A stretch of 64,000 nucleotides of DNA, taken from NCBI RefSeq assembly GCF_914271435.1, contig NZ_CAJZAI010000020.1, forward strand, positions 1-64,000. Reading direction: 5' to 3'. The stretch's first letter is position 1. Each line of letters opens with the position of its first letter. Source of the stretch: Cupriavidus laharis. Lineage in GTDB: Bacteria > Pseudomonadota > Gammaproteobacteria > Burkholderiales > Burkholderiaceae. Shown here one piece after another: positions 1-9,666 of the stretch. The position numbers were made by a program, and so were the translations under genes. The notes beneath the pieces were generated by a model. It ran no database searches. It was not told the origin of the DNA and worked only from the letters and a program-made list of their open reading frames with translations.

Positions 1-61
1 GGGGGGTGGGGGGGGGGGGGGGGGGCGGGGTGGGGGGGTTGGGGGGGCGCGTCTTTTGCGG
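1..61. repeat. G-homopolymer-rich low-complexity tract
   Basis: Almost uninterrupted G with a few T and C. It encodes nothing plausible. It lies downstream of the mocA-like gene stop. It may be a real G-tract or an assembly or sequencing artefact at a difficult homopolymer. Confidence 0.6.
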
Positions 62-182
62 GGGGGTCGCCGGCGAAACAGCAGCATCAGCCAAGAACGA
101 CACCCCAATCATTCACCGCAGAACCCCGCCAGCCACGCCGGCGAAACAGCCAGGCCCGCCACGCACGAAAACTCATCAAAAC
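62..182. other. Intergenic segment with a short direct repeat
   Basis: No gene seen. The 15-base word CGCCGGCGAAACAGC occurs twice, at 68-82 and 136-150, 68 bases apart. No terminator with a T-run is visible after the mocA-like gene. Confidence 0.4.
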
Positions 183-788
183 CTACCTAATATCCCCCGG
201 CAAATCCACATCCCTGAACGCCCCATCATCCTCCGTCAGAATCCGCGTCACCGGCTGCGTCTTCAACAACGCCCTGGCCCCCTCATCCCCATCGAGCTTC
301 AGCAATTCCTCCCGCCAGGCAGCGCCAAATCCAACCGGATGCCCGCGCCGCCCGTCGCGCCACGGCGCGGCGATGGTCTCGGGCGTGGTGATGGTCAGTG
401 CCACTGCCCTGACCAGTTCCAGCGGCAGCCACGGCATGTCGGCGAGCGCCACCACCCAGCCGTGCGCATCGGGCGTGGCGGCTACGGCGGCGCGCAACGC
501 GGCGCCCATGCCTGCCTCGGTCTCGGCGGCTTCGACAACCCGGCAGCCGCCACGCCGCAACTCCTCGGCGAGCGCGGGATTGCCGGGCCGGATCACGGCG
601 ATCGATTCCGGTAGCGCGGCGGCCAGCGTGCGCGCACTGCGCCATGCGATGGTGCGGCCGTCAGGCAGCTTTTCCAGCAGCTTGTTGCGCTGGCCGTTGG
701 CGTCGAAGCGCCGGCCGAACCCCGCCGCCAGCAGGATCCCGGTCGGCAGGTCGGTCTGGATCAGGGGAGCATTGCGGGCGGCGGTCAT
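183..788 (-). CDS. mocA: MocA-like molybdopterin cytidylyltransferase / NTP transferase
   Basis: A 201-residue NTP-transferase-fold protein (MobA/MocA family) that would transfer CMP to molybdopterin to make the cytosine dinucleotide cofactor used by CO dehydrogenase-type hydroxylases. The N-terminal nucleotide-binding signature GILLAAGFGRRF (about residues 17-28) and the downstream ALADMPW metal/nucleotide motif are both visible. It is the last gene of the leftward Mo-hydroxylase cluster, 9 bases after the XdhC gene, which is why MocA is preferred over MobA. The ATG at 788 follows AGGA. Cytidylyl specificity is inferred from context, not proven by residues. Confidence 0.8.
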   Translation of the reverse strand: MTAARNAPLIQTDLPTGILLAAGFGRRFDANGQRNKLLEKLPDGRTIAWRSARTLAAALPESIAVIRPGNPALAEELRRGGCRVVEAAETEAGMGAALRAAVAATPDAHGWVVALADMPWLPLELVRAVALTITTPETIAAPWRDGRRGHPVGFGAAWREELLKLDGDEGARALLKTQPVTRILTEDDGAFRDVDLPGDIR

Positions 789-797
789 GGGGCGTCC

Positions 798-1820
798 TCA
801 CGTGCTGCAGCTGCTGCCGGTGCTGGCCGCCATTTCCCGCGCTGCCTTGGCGCCTTCGACCTGCAGGATGTCGGGCAGCGACACGTGGTTCTTGGCGGCC
901 ACGACTTCGGCCAGGATGGAAATGGCGATCTCGGGCGGCGTGCGGCTGCCGATGTAGATGCCGACCGGGCCATGCAGGCGGGCGAGCTGTATTTCGTTCA
1001 GGTCGAATTCCTTGAGGCGTTCACGCCGCGCCTGGTTGTTGCGGCGCGAGCCCAGCGCGCCGACGTAGAACGCGCGCGTGCGCAGCGCTTCCATCAGGGC
1101 CAGGTCGTCGAGCTTGGGGTCGTGCGTGAGGGCGATCACCGCGCAGCGCTCGTCGAGTTGCATCTCCATCACGGTGTCGTCGGGCATGGTGCGCACCATG
1201 GTCACGCCGGGAATGTCCCAGGTTTCCGTGTACTCCTCACGCGGGTCGCACACGGTGACCTGGAAGCCCAGGCCCACAGCGATCTGGCACAGGTATTTGG
1301 AGAGCTGCCCCGCGCCGATCACCAGCATGCGGTAGCGCGGGCCGTGGATGGTCAGCAGTGTCTTGCCGTCAAAGGCCAGGCCGTCGGTCGCCTCGGCCGG
1401 CCCCAGCGAGGCCTTGCCGGTGGCCATGTCGAGCGTGCGGGCCACCAGCCGGCCGTTCTCGACGGCGTCGAGCAGGCCGGCGATGCCGCTCGCCGGCGTG
1501 AGCGGCTCGGTCACCAGTTCGATGGTGCCGCCGCATGGCAGGCCGAAGCGGTGGGCTTCTTCGGCACTGATGCCGTACTTGACCGATTCGGGATGGTCCG
1601 CGGTGATGCCCTGGCGGCGCACGCGGTCGATGAGATCGTCTTCGATGCAGCCGCCGGAGACCGAGCCGACGACGAGCCCGTCGTCGCGCACGGCCAGCAT
1701 CGCGCCTTCGGGGCGGGGCGACGAGCCCCAGGTTCTGACTACCGTGACCAGGAGCACGCGGTGGCCTTCCTGCTGCCACCGTACGCTGCTTCTCAGGACT
1801 TCGAGATCCACGCTGTCCAT
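798..1820 (-). CDS. XdhC/CoxI family molybdenum cofactor maturation protein
   Basis: A 340-residue XdhC-family protein. Members bind the molybdenum cofactor, help sulfurate it and insert it into the large subunit of Mo hydroxylases. The N-terminal XdhC domain shows GSSPRPEGAMLAV and GSVSGGCIEDDLI with its conserved Cys (about residues 30-60). The C-terminal Rossmann-like XdhC_C domain shows VIGAGQLSKYL and YVGALGSRRN. The start at 1820 lies 28 bases inside the end of the upstream coxG-like gene, so the two are probably translationally coupled. The protein ends in STGSSCST, a Cys-containing tail of unknown meaning. Confidence 0.9.
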   Translation of the reverse strand: MDSVDLEVLRSSVRWQQEGHRVLLVTVVRTWGSSPRPEGAMLAVRDDGLVVGSVSGGCIEDDLIDRVRRQGITADHPESVKYGISAEEAHRFGLPCGGTIELVTEPLTPASGIAGLLDAVENGRLVARTLDMATGKASLGPAEATDGLAFDGKTLLTIHGPRYRMLVIGAGQLSKYLCQIAVGLGFQVTVCDPREEYTETWDIPGVTMVRTMPDDTVMEMQLDERCAVIALTHDPKLDDLALMEALRTRAFYVGALGSRRNNQARRERLKEFDLNEIQLARLHGPVGIYIGSRTPPEIAISILAEVVAAKNHVSLPDILQVEGAKAAREMAASTGSSCST

Positions 1821-2347
1821 GATCGCTTCCGCTTGGGTTCCTCTGTTTGTTGCGTATCGCCGCCTTCGGGGGCGGCGTCTTGTTGTTGTGCGGCTTCATC
1901 GGGCACCGGTGTCGCCAGTGCCTCGGTGAAACGCGTGAAGAAGGTATCCGCCATCTTGCGCGCTGCGGCGTCTACCAGCCGCGAGCCGATCTGCGCGATC
2001 TTGCCGCCCACCTGTGCGTTGACCGCATACGTGAGAACCGTTTCCTCGCCATCAGGTTCCAGCGTGACGCGCGCGGACCCCTTGCCGAACCCGGCCGCAC
2101 CGCCCTGTCCGTCGAACTGGATGGTGTAGCTGTCCGGCGCCTGGATGTCCTGCAGCGCCATGCGACCCTTGAAGCGCGCCTTGACCGGCCCGACCGCCGC
2201 GGTCAATGCGAGCTGGTAGGCATTTTCGCCGTCAGGCTCGATGCTCTCACATCCGGGGATGCACTGCTTGAGCAGCGCCGTGTCGTTGAGCGCCTCCCAT
2301 GCCACTTGCTGGGGCACCGGCAGGCGCTGGCTCCGGTTCATTTCCAT
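1793..2347 (-). CDS. coxG: CoxG family SRPBCC protein (CO dehydrogenase subunit G-like)
   Basis: A 184-residue protein of the CoxG branch of the START/SRPBCC fold. The typical opening is seen (PVPQQVAWEALNDTALLKQCIPGCESIE, residues about 10-37), followed by the VGPVKARFKGRM strand pattern. After about residue 145 comes a low-complexity acidic Gln/Glu-rich linker and a basic tail ending KRKRSWTAWISKS, which could contact the membrane. CoxG in Oligotropha is linked to membrane attachment of CO dehydrogenase. The gene sits between coxE- and xdhC-like genes and overlaps xdhC by 28 bases. A second in-frame ATG is two codons inside the chosen start. Confidence 0.85.
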   Translation of the reverse strand: MEMNRSQRLPVPQQVAWEALNDTALLKQCIPGCESIEPDGENAYQLALTAAVGPVKARFKGRMALQDIQAPDSYTIQFDGQGGAAGFGKGSARVTLEPDGEETVLTYAVNAQVGGKIAQIGSRLVDAAARKMADTFFTRFTEALATPVPDEAAQQQDAAPEGGDTQQTEEPKRKRSWTAWISKS

Positions 2348-2363
2348 GGGGTGGGTTCCTTGT

Positions 2364-3587
2364 TTATTTCATAGGTGAAACGAAGGCGCTGGCGCCCGGT
2401 TCGGACAGCAGGGTTTGCAGCGCGAGCAGGCTGTCGAGGTTGTGCGCCGGACGCAGCGCATCCACATGCGGCAGGATGGCCTGCACGCCGCGTGCCTGCG
2501 GCGTGAAGCCGGGGTAGCGCAGCAGCGGGTTGAGCCAGATGATGCGGTGCGCAAAGCGCCGCAGCCGTGCCATCTCCTGGCTCAGCAGGTCGATGTGCTC
2601 GTGGTCCAGGCCGTCGGTGACGAGCAGTACCGTGGCGCGTCCCGAGAGCGTGCGGCGTGCCCACTGGCGGTTGAAGCTGGCCAGCGCCTCGCCGATGCGC
2701 GTGCCGCCGGCCCAGTCTCGTACCTGGCCGGTGATGACGGCGACAGCTTCGTCGGGGTCGCGCTCGCGCAAGGCGCGCGTGATGTTCGTGAGCCGCGTGC
2801 CGAACAGGAACACCGACAGCCGCTCGCGCGACAGCGTCAGCGCATGGCAGAAGTACAGCACCGCGCGCGAGTACTGGCTCATCGAGCCCGAGATGTCGAG
2901 CAGCAGTACCACCGGCGGCTTGCGTTCGGCATGGCGGCGGTATTTCCAGCGCAGCCATTCGCCATGCTGGCGCACCGCCAGGCGCGCGCTGGCGCGCAGG
3001 TCGGCGTGGGTGCCACTGCTGGACGGGCGCAAGCGGCGCGTGCGTTCCATCGCCAGGTGGGCGCGGCGCTTGCGCACCAGATGCTGCAGCGCGCGCCATT
3101 CCTGCGCGGTTAGCGTTTCGAAGTCGCGCTGTGCCAGACGCTCCTGGTCCGAGAAGGTCAACGGCACCGCCAGGCGTTCCGCTTCGGTCTGCTGTGGCCG
3201 TGCGGGCAGGTCGGGCTGGCGTGCCGCCAGCGCGTCGGCGAGCCGGTTGCTGCGGCGCGGTGGCGGTGCGCCGGCATCCACGCGCGGCAGCAGCATCGCG
3301 CGCAGCTTGCCTTCCCAGTCGGGGTCGCGCCAGAACAGGTCGAACGCGGCATCGAACAGCGGGCGCTGGTCCGGGCCCGACAGCACCAGCGCGGCCAGCG
3401 CTGCGCGCACATCGTCGCGCTGGCCGATGTCCACGTATTGCAGCGCTTCCAGCGCGTCGACCGAATGCGCAGGCGACAACGCGAAGCCGCCGTCGTGCAG
3501 CAGGCGCATGAAATGCGTGACGTTGCGCGCCAGCACCGGCAGGGCGGGGCCGGGCTTGCCGGTGCTGGCGGGGTGCAGCGTGGCCAT
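2364..3587 (-). CDS. coxE: VWA domain protein, CoxE-like
   Basis: A 407-residue protein with a C-terminal von Willebrand factor A domain. The MIDAS metal site DISGSMS starts at residue 231, and a downstream TDGLDHEH matches the VWA acidic motif. In the cox system CoxE works with the AAA+ ATPase CoxD as a MoxR-VWA chaperone pair needed to build the active Cu/Mo or Mo centre. The N-terminal half is Arg/Ala-rich and typical of CoxE. It starts three bases after its MoxR partner ends, a tight pairing that supports joint function. Confidence 0.88.
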   Translation of the reverse strand: MATLHPASTGKPGPALPVLARNVTHFMRLLHDGGFALSPAHSVDALEALQYVDIGQRDDVRAALAALVLSGPDQRPLFDAAFDLFWRDPDWEGKLRAMLLPRVDAGAPPPRRSNRLADALAARQPDLPARPQQTEAERLAVPLTFSDQERLAQRDFETLTAQEWRALQHLVRKRRAHLAMERTRRLRPSSSGTHADLRASARLAVRQHGEWLRWKYRRHAERKPPVVLLLDISGSMSQYSRAVLYFCHALTLSRERLSVFLFGTRLTNITRALRERDPDEAVAVITGQVRDWAGGTRIGEALASFNRQWARRTLSGRATVLLVTDGLDHEHIDLLSQEMARLRRFAHRIIWLNPLLRYPGFTPQARGVQAILPHVDALRPAHNLDSLLALQTLLSEPGASAFVSPMK

Positions 3588-3590
3588 GGC

Positions 3591-4487
3591 TCAGGTCGCG
3601 GCCGACGTGCCCGCGAGCAGTTCGGCCACGGTGGGGCCGTCGGCGCGGGCCAGGTCGTCCTGGTACTTGAGCAGCACGCCGAGCGTGTCGCGCACCGACT
3701 GCGGGTCCAGTTCGGTCACGCCGAGCGCGGACAGCGCGCGGCACCAGTCGATGGCCTCGGCGATGCCGGGGGCCTTGAACAGGTCGATGCCCCGCAGGCG
3801 GTGGATGAAATCGACGGCCTGCGCCTGCAGCCGTGCGGCGGCTTCCGGCGCGCGCGCGGCGACGATCTGCAGTTCGCGGTCGCGCTGCGGGTAGCCCATC
3901 CACTGGTACAGGCAGCGGCGCTTGAGCGCGTCGTGCACTTCGCGGGTGCGGTTGGAGGTGACGATGATCAGCGGCGGCCGTTCGGCGCGGATCACGCCGA
4001 TTTCGGGGATCGACACCTGGTATTCGGACAGTATCTCCAGCAGGAAAGCTTCGAACGGTTCGTCGGCGCGGTCGATCTCGTCGATCAGCAGCACACGCGG
4101 CACGCCGGGGGCAGCCGGGTCGGGGAGCAGGGCTTCGAGCAGCGGGCGTTTGAGCAGGTAGTCGTCGTGGTAGAGCGACTGCGTTTCGGGGCGTTCGCCG
4201 CGGGCTTCGGCCACGCGCAGGGCCATGATCTGGCGGGGGTAGTCCCATTCGTACAGGGCGCTGGCGGCGTCGAGGCCTTCGTAGCACTGCAGGCGCAACA
4301 GGCGGGTGCCCATGACTTCGGCCATGGCCTGGGCCAGGGCGGTTTTGCCTACGCCGGGCTCGCCTTCGAGGAACAGGGGGCGCTGCATGCGCAGGGCGAG
4401 GTACAGGACGGTCGCGGTTTCGCGGTCGGCGAAGTATTGGTGGGATGCCAGTTGAGCGAGGGTTTCGTCGATGGAGGTGGGGAGCAT
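3591..4487 (-). CDS. coxD: MoxR-family AAA+ ATPase, CoxD-like
   Basis: A 298-residue MoxR AAA+ ATPase. Walker A GEPGVGKT spans residues 42-49, Walker B VLLIDEIDRAD is near residues 130-140, and sensor 1 SNRTREVHDALKRRC follows, then the MoxR lid domain. CoxD is an ATP-dependent chaperone for the active site of CO dehydrogenase-type enzymes. It lies immediately before the coxE-like VWA gene. The 346-base gap to the FAD-subunit gene upstream is filled by a structured repeat, so it may have a separate promoter or be cotranscribed through the repeat. Confidence 0.9.
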   Translation of the reverse strand: MLPTSIDETLAQLASHQYFADRETATVLYLALRMQRPLFLEGEPGVGKTALAQAMAEVMGTRLLRLQCYEGLDAASALYEWDYPRQIMALRVAEARGERPETQSLYHDDYLLKRPLLEALLPDPAAPGVPRVLLIDEIDRADEPFEAFLLEILSEYQVSIPEIGVIRAERPPLIIVTSNRTREVHDALKRRCLYQWMGYPQRDRELQIVAARAPEAAARLQAQAVDFIHRLRGIDLFKAPGIAEAIDWCRALSALGVTELDPQSVRDTLGVLLKYQDDLARADGPTVAELLAGTSAAT

Positions 4488-4833
4488 GGGGCTGTCTGGT
4501 TGCTTCGTACGTCGTCGTTCGTGCTGGCGCCGCTGGATAGCCTCCTTCGGGGGCTACTTCTTCTTTGTCTCGCCAAAGAAGAAGCAAGAAAGGCGACCCC
4601 GTGATCGGCGACACCCCCTCGCGCTGAGCCAGCTCCGCGGCGCTCGCGCAAAACTCGCGGCCTGAACGGCCGCTCAGACACTGCGCAAGCTTGTCCGGGG
4701 CTGTGCCCCGGACGACCGCGGAGCTGGCTCAGCGCGAGGCGCCGCTCAAGGGGAGGGAACGGCCAAACCGTCGCTGTTTCGATGGCGTTGGCTATGCTCG
4801 CTTCTCCTTTCGCGGCGCTCCGCTCCTTTTCGT
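4488..4833. repeat. Structured intergenic repeat region with nested inverted repeats
   Basis: No gene is seen in this gap. Hairpin A has 11-base arms CTTCTTCTTTG (4557-4567) and CAAAGAAGAAG (4574-4584). A perfect 23-base inverted repeat pairs 4618-4640 with 4716-4738. Inside it lie two smaller hairpins: GCGGCC/GGCCGC (4657-4662, 4668-4673) and GTCCGGGGC/GCCCCGGAC (4693-4701, 4705-4713). The whole could fold as a cruciform or a branched RNA between coxM and coxD. Confidence 0.8.
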
Positions 4834-5628
4834 CTAGCCTGCAGCCTCCACCGCTCTCGCTGCCAGCACCGGGATCAGGTGGGCGCGGTATTCGGCGGAT
4901 GCGTGCAGGTCGGCGTTCAGGTGTGACGGATCGATCTTGACCGCCTTCGCCGCCGCCGGCGTGAAGCTGGCCGACAGCGCCTGTTCCAGCGGCTGGCAGC
5001 GGAACACGCTGTCAGCCGCGCCAGTCACGGCGACGCGCACGTTGCCGCCGGTGCGCGAGACCATCACGCCGACCAGCGCGAAGCGCGAGGCCGGATTGCG
5101 GAACTTGATGTAGGCGGCTTTCTCGGGGATCGGGAAGCGCACGGCCGTGATCAGTTCGTCTGGCTCGAGCGCGGTCTCGTACAGGCCCTTGAAGAAGTCA
5201 TCAGCCGCAATGGTGCGGCGGTCGGTGACCACGGTGGCGTTCAGGCCCAGTACGGCGGCCGGGTAGCACGCGGCAGGGTCGTCGTTGGCGAGCGAGCCGC
5301 CGATGGTGCCCATCGCGCGGACCTGGCGGTCGCCGATGCCTTCGGCCAGCGCGGCCAGCGCGGGAATGCGCTGGCGTACCTCGGCGTTGGCGGCGACGTC
5401 GGCGTGGCGCGCGGCGGCGCCGATCACGACTTCGTTGCCTTCGACGCGGATGTCGGCCATGCCGGGGATGTGCGCCACGTCGATGAGCGTGGATGGCGAG
5501 GCGAGGCGCAGCTTCATCGCGGCCAGCAGGCTCTGGCCGCCGGCCAGGAACTTGGCGTCGGGGTCGGCCTTGAGCTTCGCGACGGCCGCCTTGGCATCCG
5601 CTGCACGTTCAAACTGGAATGCGTACAT
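4834..5628 (-). CDS. coxM: FAD-binding subunit of CO dehydrogenase/xanthine dehydrogenase family (CoxM-like)
   Basis: A 264-residue FAD-binding medium subunit. The FAD pyrophosphate motifs AGGQSLL (about residues 30-37) and MGTIGGSLANDDPA (about 107-120) are clear, and a CO_deh_flav_C domain follows. It would pass electrons from the Fe-S subunit to a quinone or other acceptor. The start at 5628 (MYAFQFERA) follows AAGGAAA at good spacing. A longer frame exists to 5694, but its extra residues (LGSRLRGND) are translation of an intergenic repeat and are rejected. Confidence 0.92.
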   Translation of the reverse strand: MYAFQFERAADAKAAVAKLKADPDAKFLAGGQSLLAAMKLRLASPSTLIDVAHIPGMADIRVEGNEVVIGAAARHADVAANAEVRQRIPALAALAEGIGDRQVRAMGTIGGSLANDDPAACYPAAVLGLNATVVTDRRTIAADDFFKGLYETALEPDELITAVRFPIPEKAAYIKFRNPASRFALVGVMVSRTGGNVRVAVTGAADSVFRCQPLEQALSASFTPAAAKAVKIDPSHLNADLHASAEYRAHLIPVLAARAVEAAG

Positions 5629-5646
5629 GTCGGTTTCCTTTCGCTT

Positions 5647-5729
5647 GTCGTTCCCGCGCAGGCGGGAACCCAGTGTCTTTACCAGCGGTTGCAAAAGTCG
5701 CTGGGCTCCCGCTTTCGCGGGAGCGACGA
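5647..5729. repeat. Bipartite intergenic repeat, copy 1
   Basis: Two hairpins, TTCCCGC...GCGGGAA and CTCCCGC...GCGGGAG, are flanked by GTCG at one end and CGACGA at the other and joined by CCCAGTGTCTTT and AAAGTCGCTGGG. A second copy lies at 33514-33603 with the same layout. It sits between the coxL- and coxM-like genes, inside the operon. Confidence 0.8.
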
Positions 5730-5733
5730 GAGA

Positions 5734-8109
<2,376 letters not shown>

Positions 8110-8121
8110 GGCTGGCCTCCC

Positions 8122-8616
8122 TTACTCGGCGCTCGTGGCAGCGGCGCCGCGCATGGCGGCCTGCCCCTGCTGCACGGCCTTGACGATGTTGTGGTAGCCC
8201 GTGCAGCGGCACAGGTTGCCTTCGAGCTGCTGGCGGATAGTGGTGGCATCAGCGTCTGGCTGTGCCTTCACTAGCGCGGTGGCTGCCATGACCATGCCGG
8301 GTGTACAGAAGCCGCACTGCAGGCCATGGCATTCGCGGAAGGCTTCCTGCATCGGATGCAGGCCATTGCCGCCGCCGGCCAGCCCTTCGATCGTCGTGAC
8401 CTGGGCCCCGTCGGCCTGCACGGCGAGCATATTGCAGGACTTGACCGCGCGTCCGTCCAGGTGGACCGTGCAGGCGCCGCACTGCGCGGTATCGCAGCCG
8501 ACGTGCGTGCCGGTCAGGCGAAGCTGTTCGCGCAGGAACTGGACCAGGAGGGTGTTGGGTTCTACCTGGGTGTCAACGGGCTTGCCATTGACCGTCAGGC
8601 GGATCGGAATCGCCAT
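8122..8616 (-). CDS. coxS: 2Fe-2S small subunit of the CO dehydrogenase-type hydroxylase (CoxS-like)
   Basis: A 164-residue iron-sulfur subunit with the two expected clusters. The plant-ferredoxin type is CDTAQCGAC plus a later Cys in VKSC. The four-helix type is CGFCTPGM plus CRCTGY. It is the first gene of the leftward cluster, so the promoter should lie in 8617-8928. The start at 8616 (MAIPIRL) is preferred because GGAG stands six bases before it. A start four codons earlier is possible but lacks its own ribosome site. Confidence 0.93.
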   Translation of the reverse strand: MAIPIRLTVNGKPVDTQVEPNTLLVQFLREQLRLTGTHVGCDTAQCGACTVHLDGRAVKSCNMLAVQADGAQVTTIEGLAGGGNGLHPMQEAFRECHGLQCGFCTPGMVMAATALVKAQPDADATTIRQQLEGNLCRCTGYHNIVKAVQQGQAAMRGAAATSAE

Positions 8617-8928
8617 GCTTGTCTCCATGTGGGTGGACGCGCATGACCAACTCCCCGAAATCCCGAAAAAAACAGCGCGGGACTGGCCACGACGCGGTAC
8701 TGCCGTTTGCTACGGCTATTTCGTGATATTGGTGCTTCCGGTGCTGCCCACGGCGAATGCCGTGCGGGAGGGGACCCCCCCGGCGGCCGGCGAACGTTTG
8801 GCCGCGACGGGCTCTAACAGTTAATCACAAATCGCCGGGCGCTGCCATGCGGGTTGCCCGTGCCCCGAAAGGGGTACGGCTAGAATGCTGACGCCGCCAA
8901 GGCACCCCTGGATACCCCGGCCCACGAC
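8617..8928. other. Divergent intergenic region between the Mo-hydroxylase cluster and the YqaA-like gene
   Basis: No gene or RNA is seen. It must contain the promoters for both divergent units. I could not identify a convincing -35/-10 pair or a CO- or LysR-type operator, and no adjacent regulator gene is present. Confidence 0.4.
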
Positions 8929-9507
8929 ATGGAAGCGTTCTTCGACTGGCTGTTCGACATCATCGCCCTGCCTAAGGTGGGCCTGCCCGCGATCTTCGTC
9001 GTCAGCCTGGTGTCGGCCACGCTGCTGCCGCTGGGCTCGGAGCCGGCCGTGTTCGGCTACGTCAAGCTCAACCCGCATATGTTCTGGCCGGCGGTGGTGG
9101 TGGCCACGCTCGGCAATACCGCGGGCGGCGCTATCGACTGGTGGCTCGGCTATGCGGCCAAGCTGGCGCTGGTGCGCTACCGCAAGCGGCGCCAGGCGCG
9201 CGAACACGAGCAGGAACACCTTGAGCATCGCGAACATGTGCGCAAGCCCACCAAGCCCAAACTGGACGCGCGCTACTTCCGCTGGATGCGGCGGCTGGGC
9301 CCGCCGACGCTGCTGGTGTCGTGGCTGCCGGGCATAGGTGATCCATTGTGCACGTTGGCGGGCTGGCTGCGGCTGTCGTTCTGGCCCAGCCTGGCCTATA
9401 TGGCGGTCGGCAAATTCCTGCGCTATCTGGCCATGACTGCCAGCCTGCTGTGGATTCCGGACAGTTTTTGGCACAACATTGCCGGAATCTTCAGGGCCTG
9501 GTTCTGA
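8929..9507 (+). CDS. YqaA/DedA-like membrane protein
   Basis: A 192-residue polytopic protein of the YqaA branch of the SNARE-associated/VTT (DedA) superfamily. The first hydrophobic block with SATLLPLGSEPAVFGY (about residues 28-43) and the later GPPTLLVSWLPGIGDPL match the re-entrant loops of this family, which are linked to lipid scrambling or transport. A charged Arg/His/Glu-rich loop of about 40 residues separates the two halves. Its precise role is unknown. It is divergent from the Mo-hydroxylase cluster and probably monocistronic. Confidence 0.8.
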   Translation: MEAFFDWLFDIIALPKVGLPAIFVVSLVSATLLPLGSEPAVFGYVKLNPHMFWPAVVVATLGNTAGGAIDWWLGYAAKLALVRYRKRRQAREHEQEHLEHREHVRKPTKPKLDARYFRWMRRLGPPTLLVSWLPGIGDPLCTLAGWLRLSFWPSLAYMAVGKFLRYLAMTASLLWIPDSFWHNIAGIFRAWF

Positions 9508-9602
9508 ATCCTTGTGTGCCCGGCAGTACGCAAAGCGGCGCTAAACCCTTGTTCCGACACGGGTTGTGTCATGTTGCGGCGCGGCGAAACCGTGCCATGC
9601 AG

Positions 9603-9608
9603 TACAAT
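9603..9608 (+). promoter_or_regulatory. Candidate -10 element TACAAT before the FAD/Fe-S oxidoreductase gene
   Basis: TACAAT lies 59 bases before the ATG at 9667. The -35 region at optimal spacing is GC-rich and weak, so this is only a candidate. Confidence 0.35.
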
Positions 9609-9666
9609 CGCGCTTTAATGAACGATCGGCGCACACCTTCAGTGCGCAGCAGGAAGCGGTCCCCCC

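Noticed and set aside
5629-5694. N-terminal extension of CoxM (LGSRLRGND...)
   Set aside because: It translates the bipartite repeat. The family N-terminus and a good ribosome site are at 5628.
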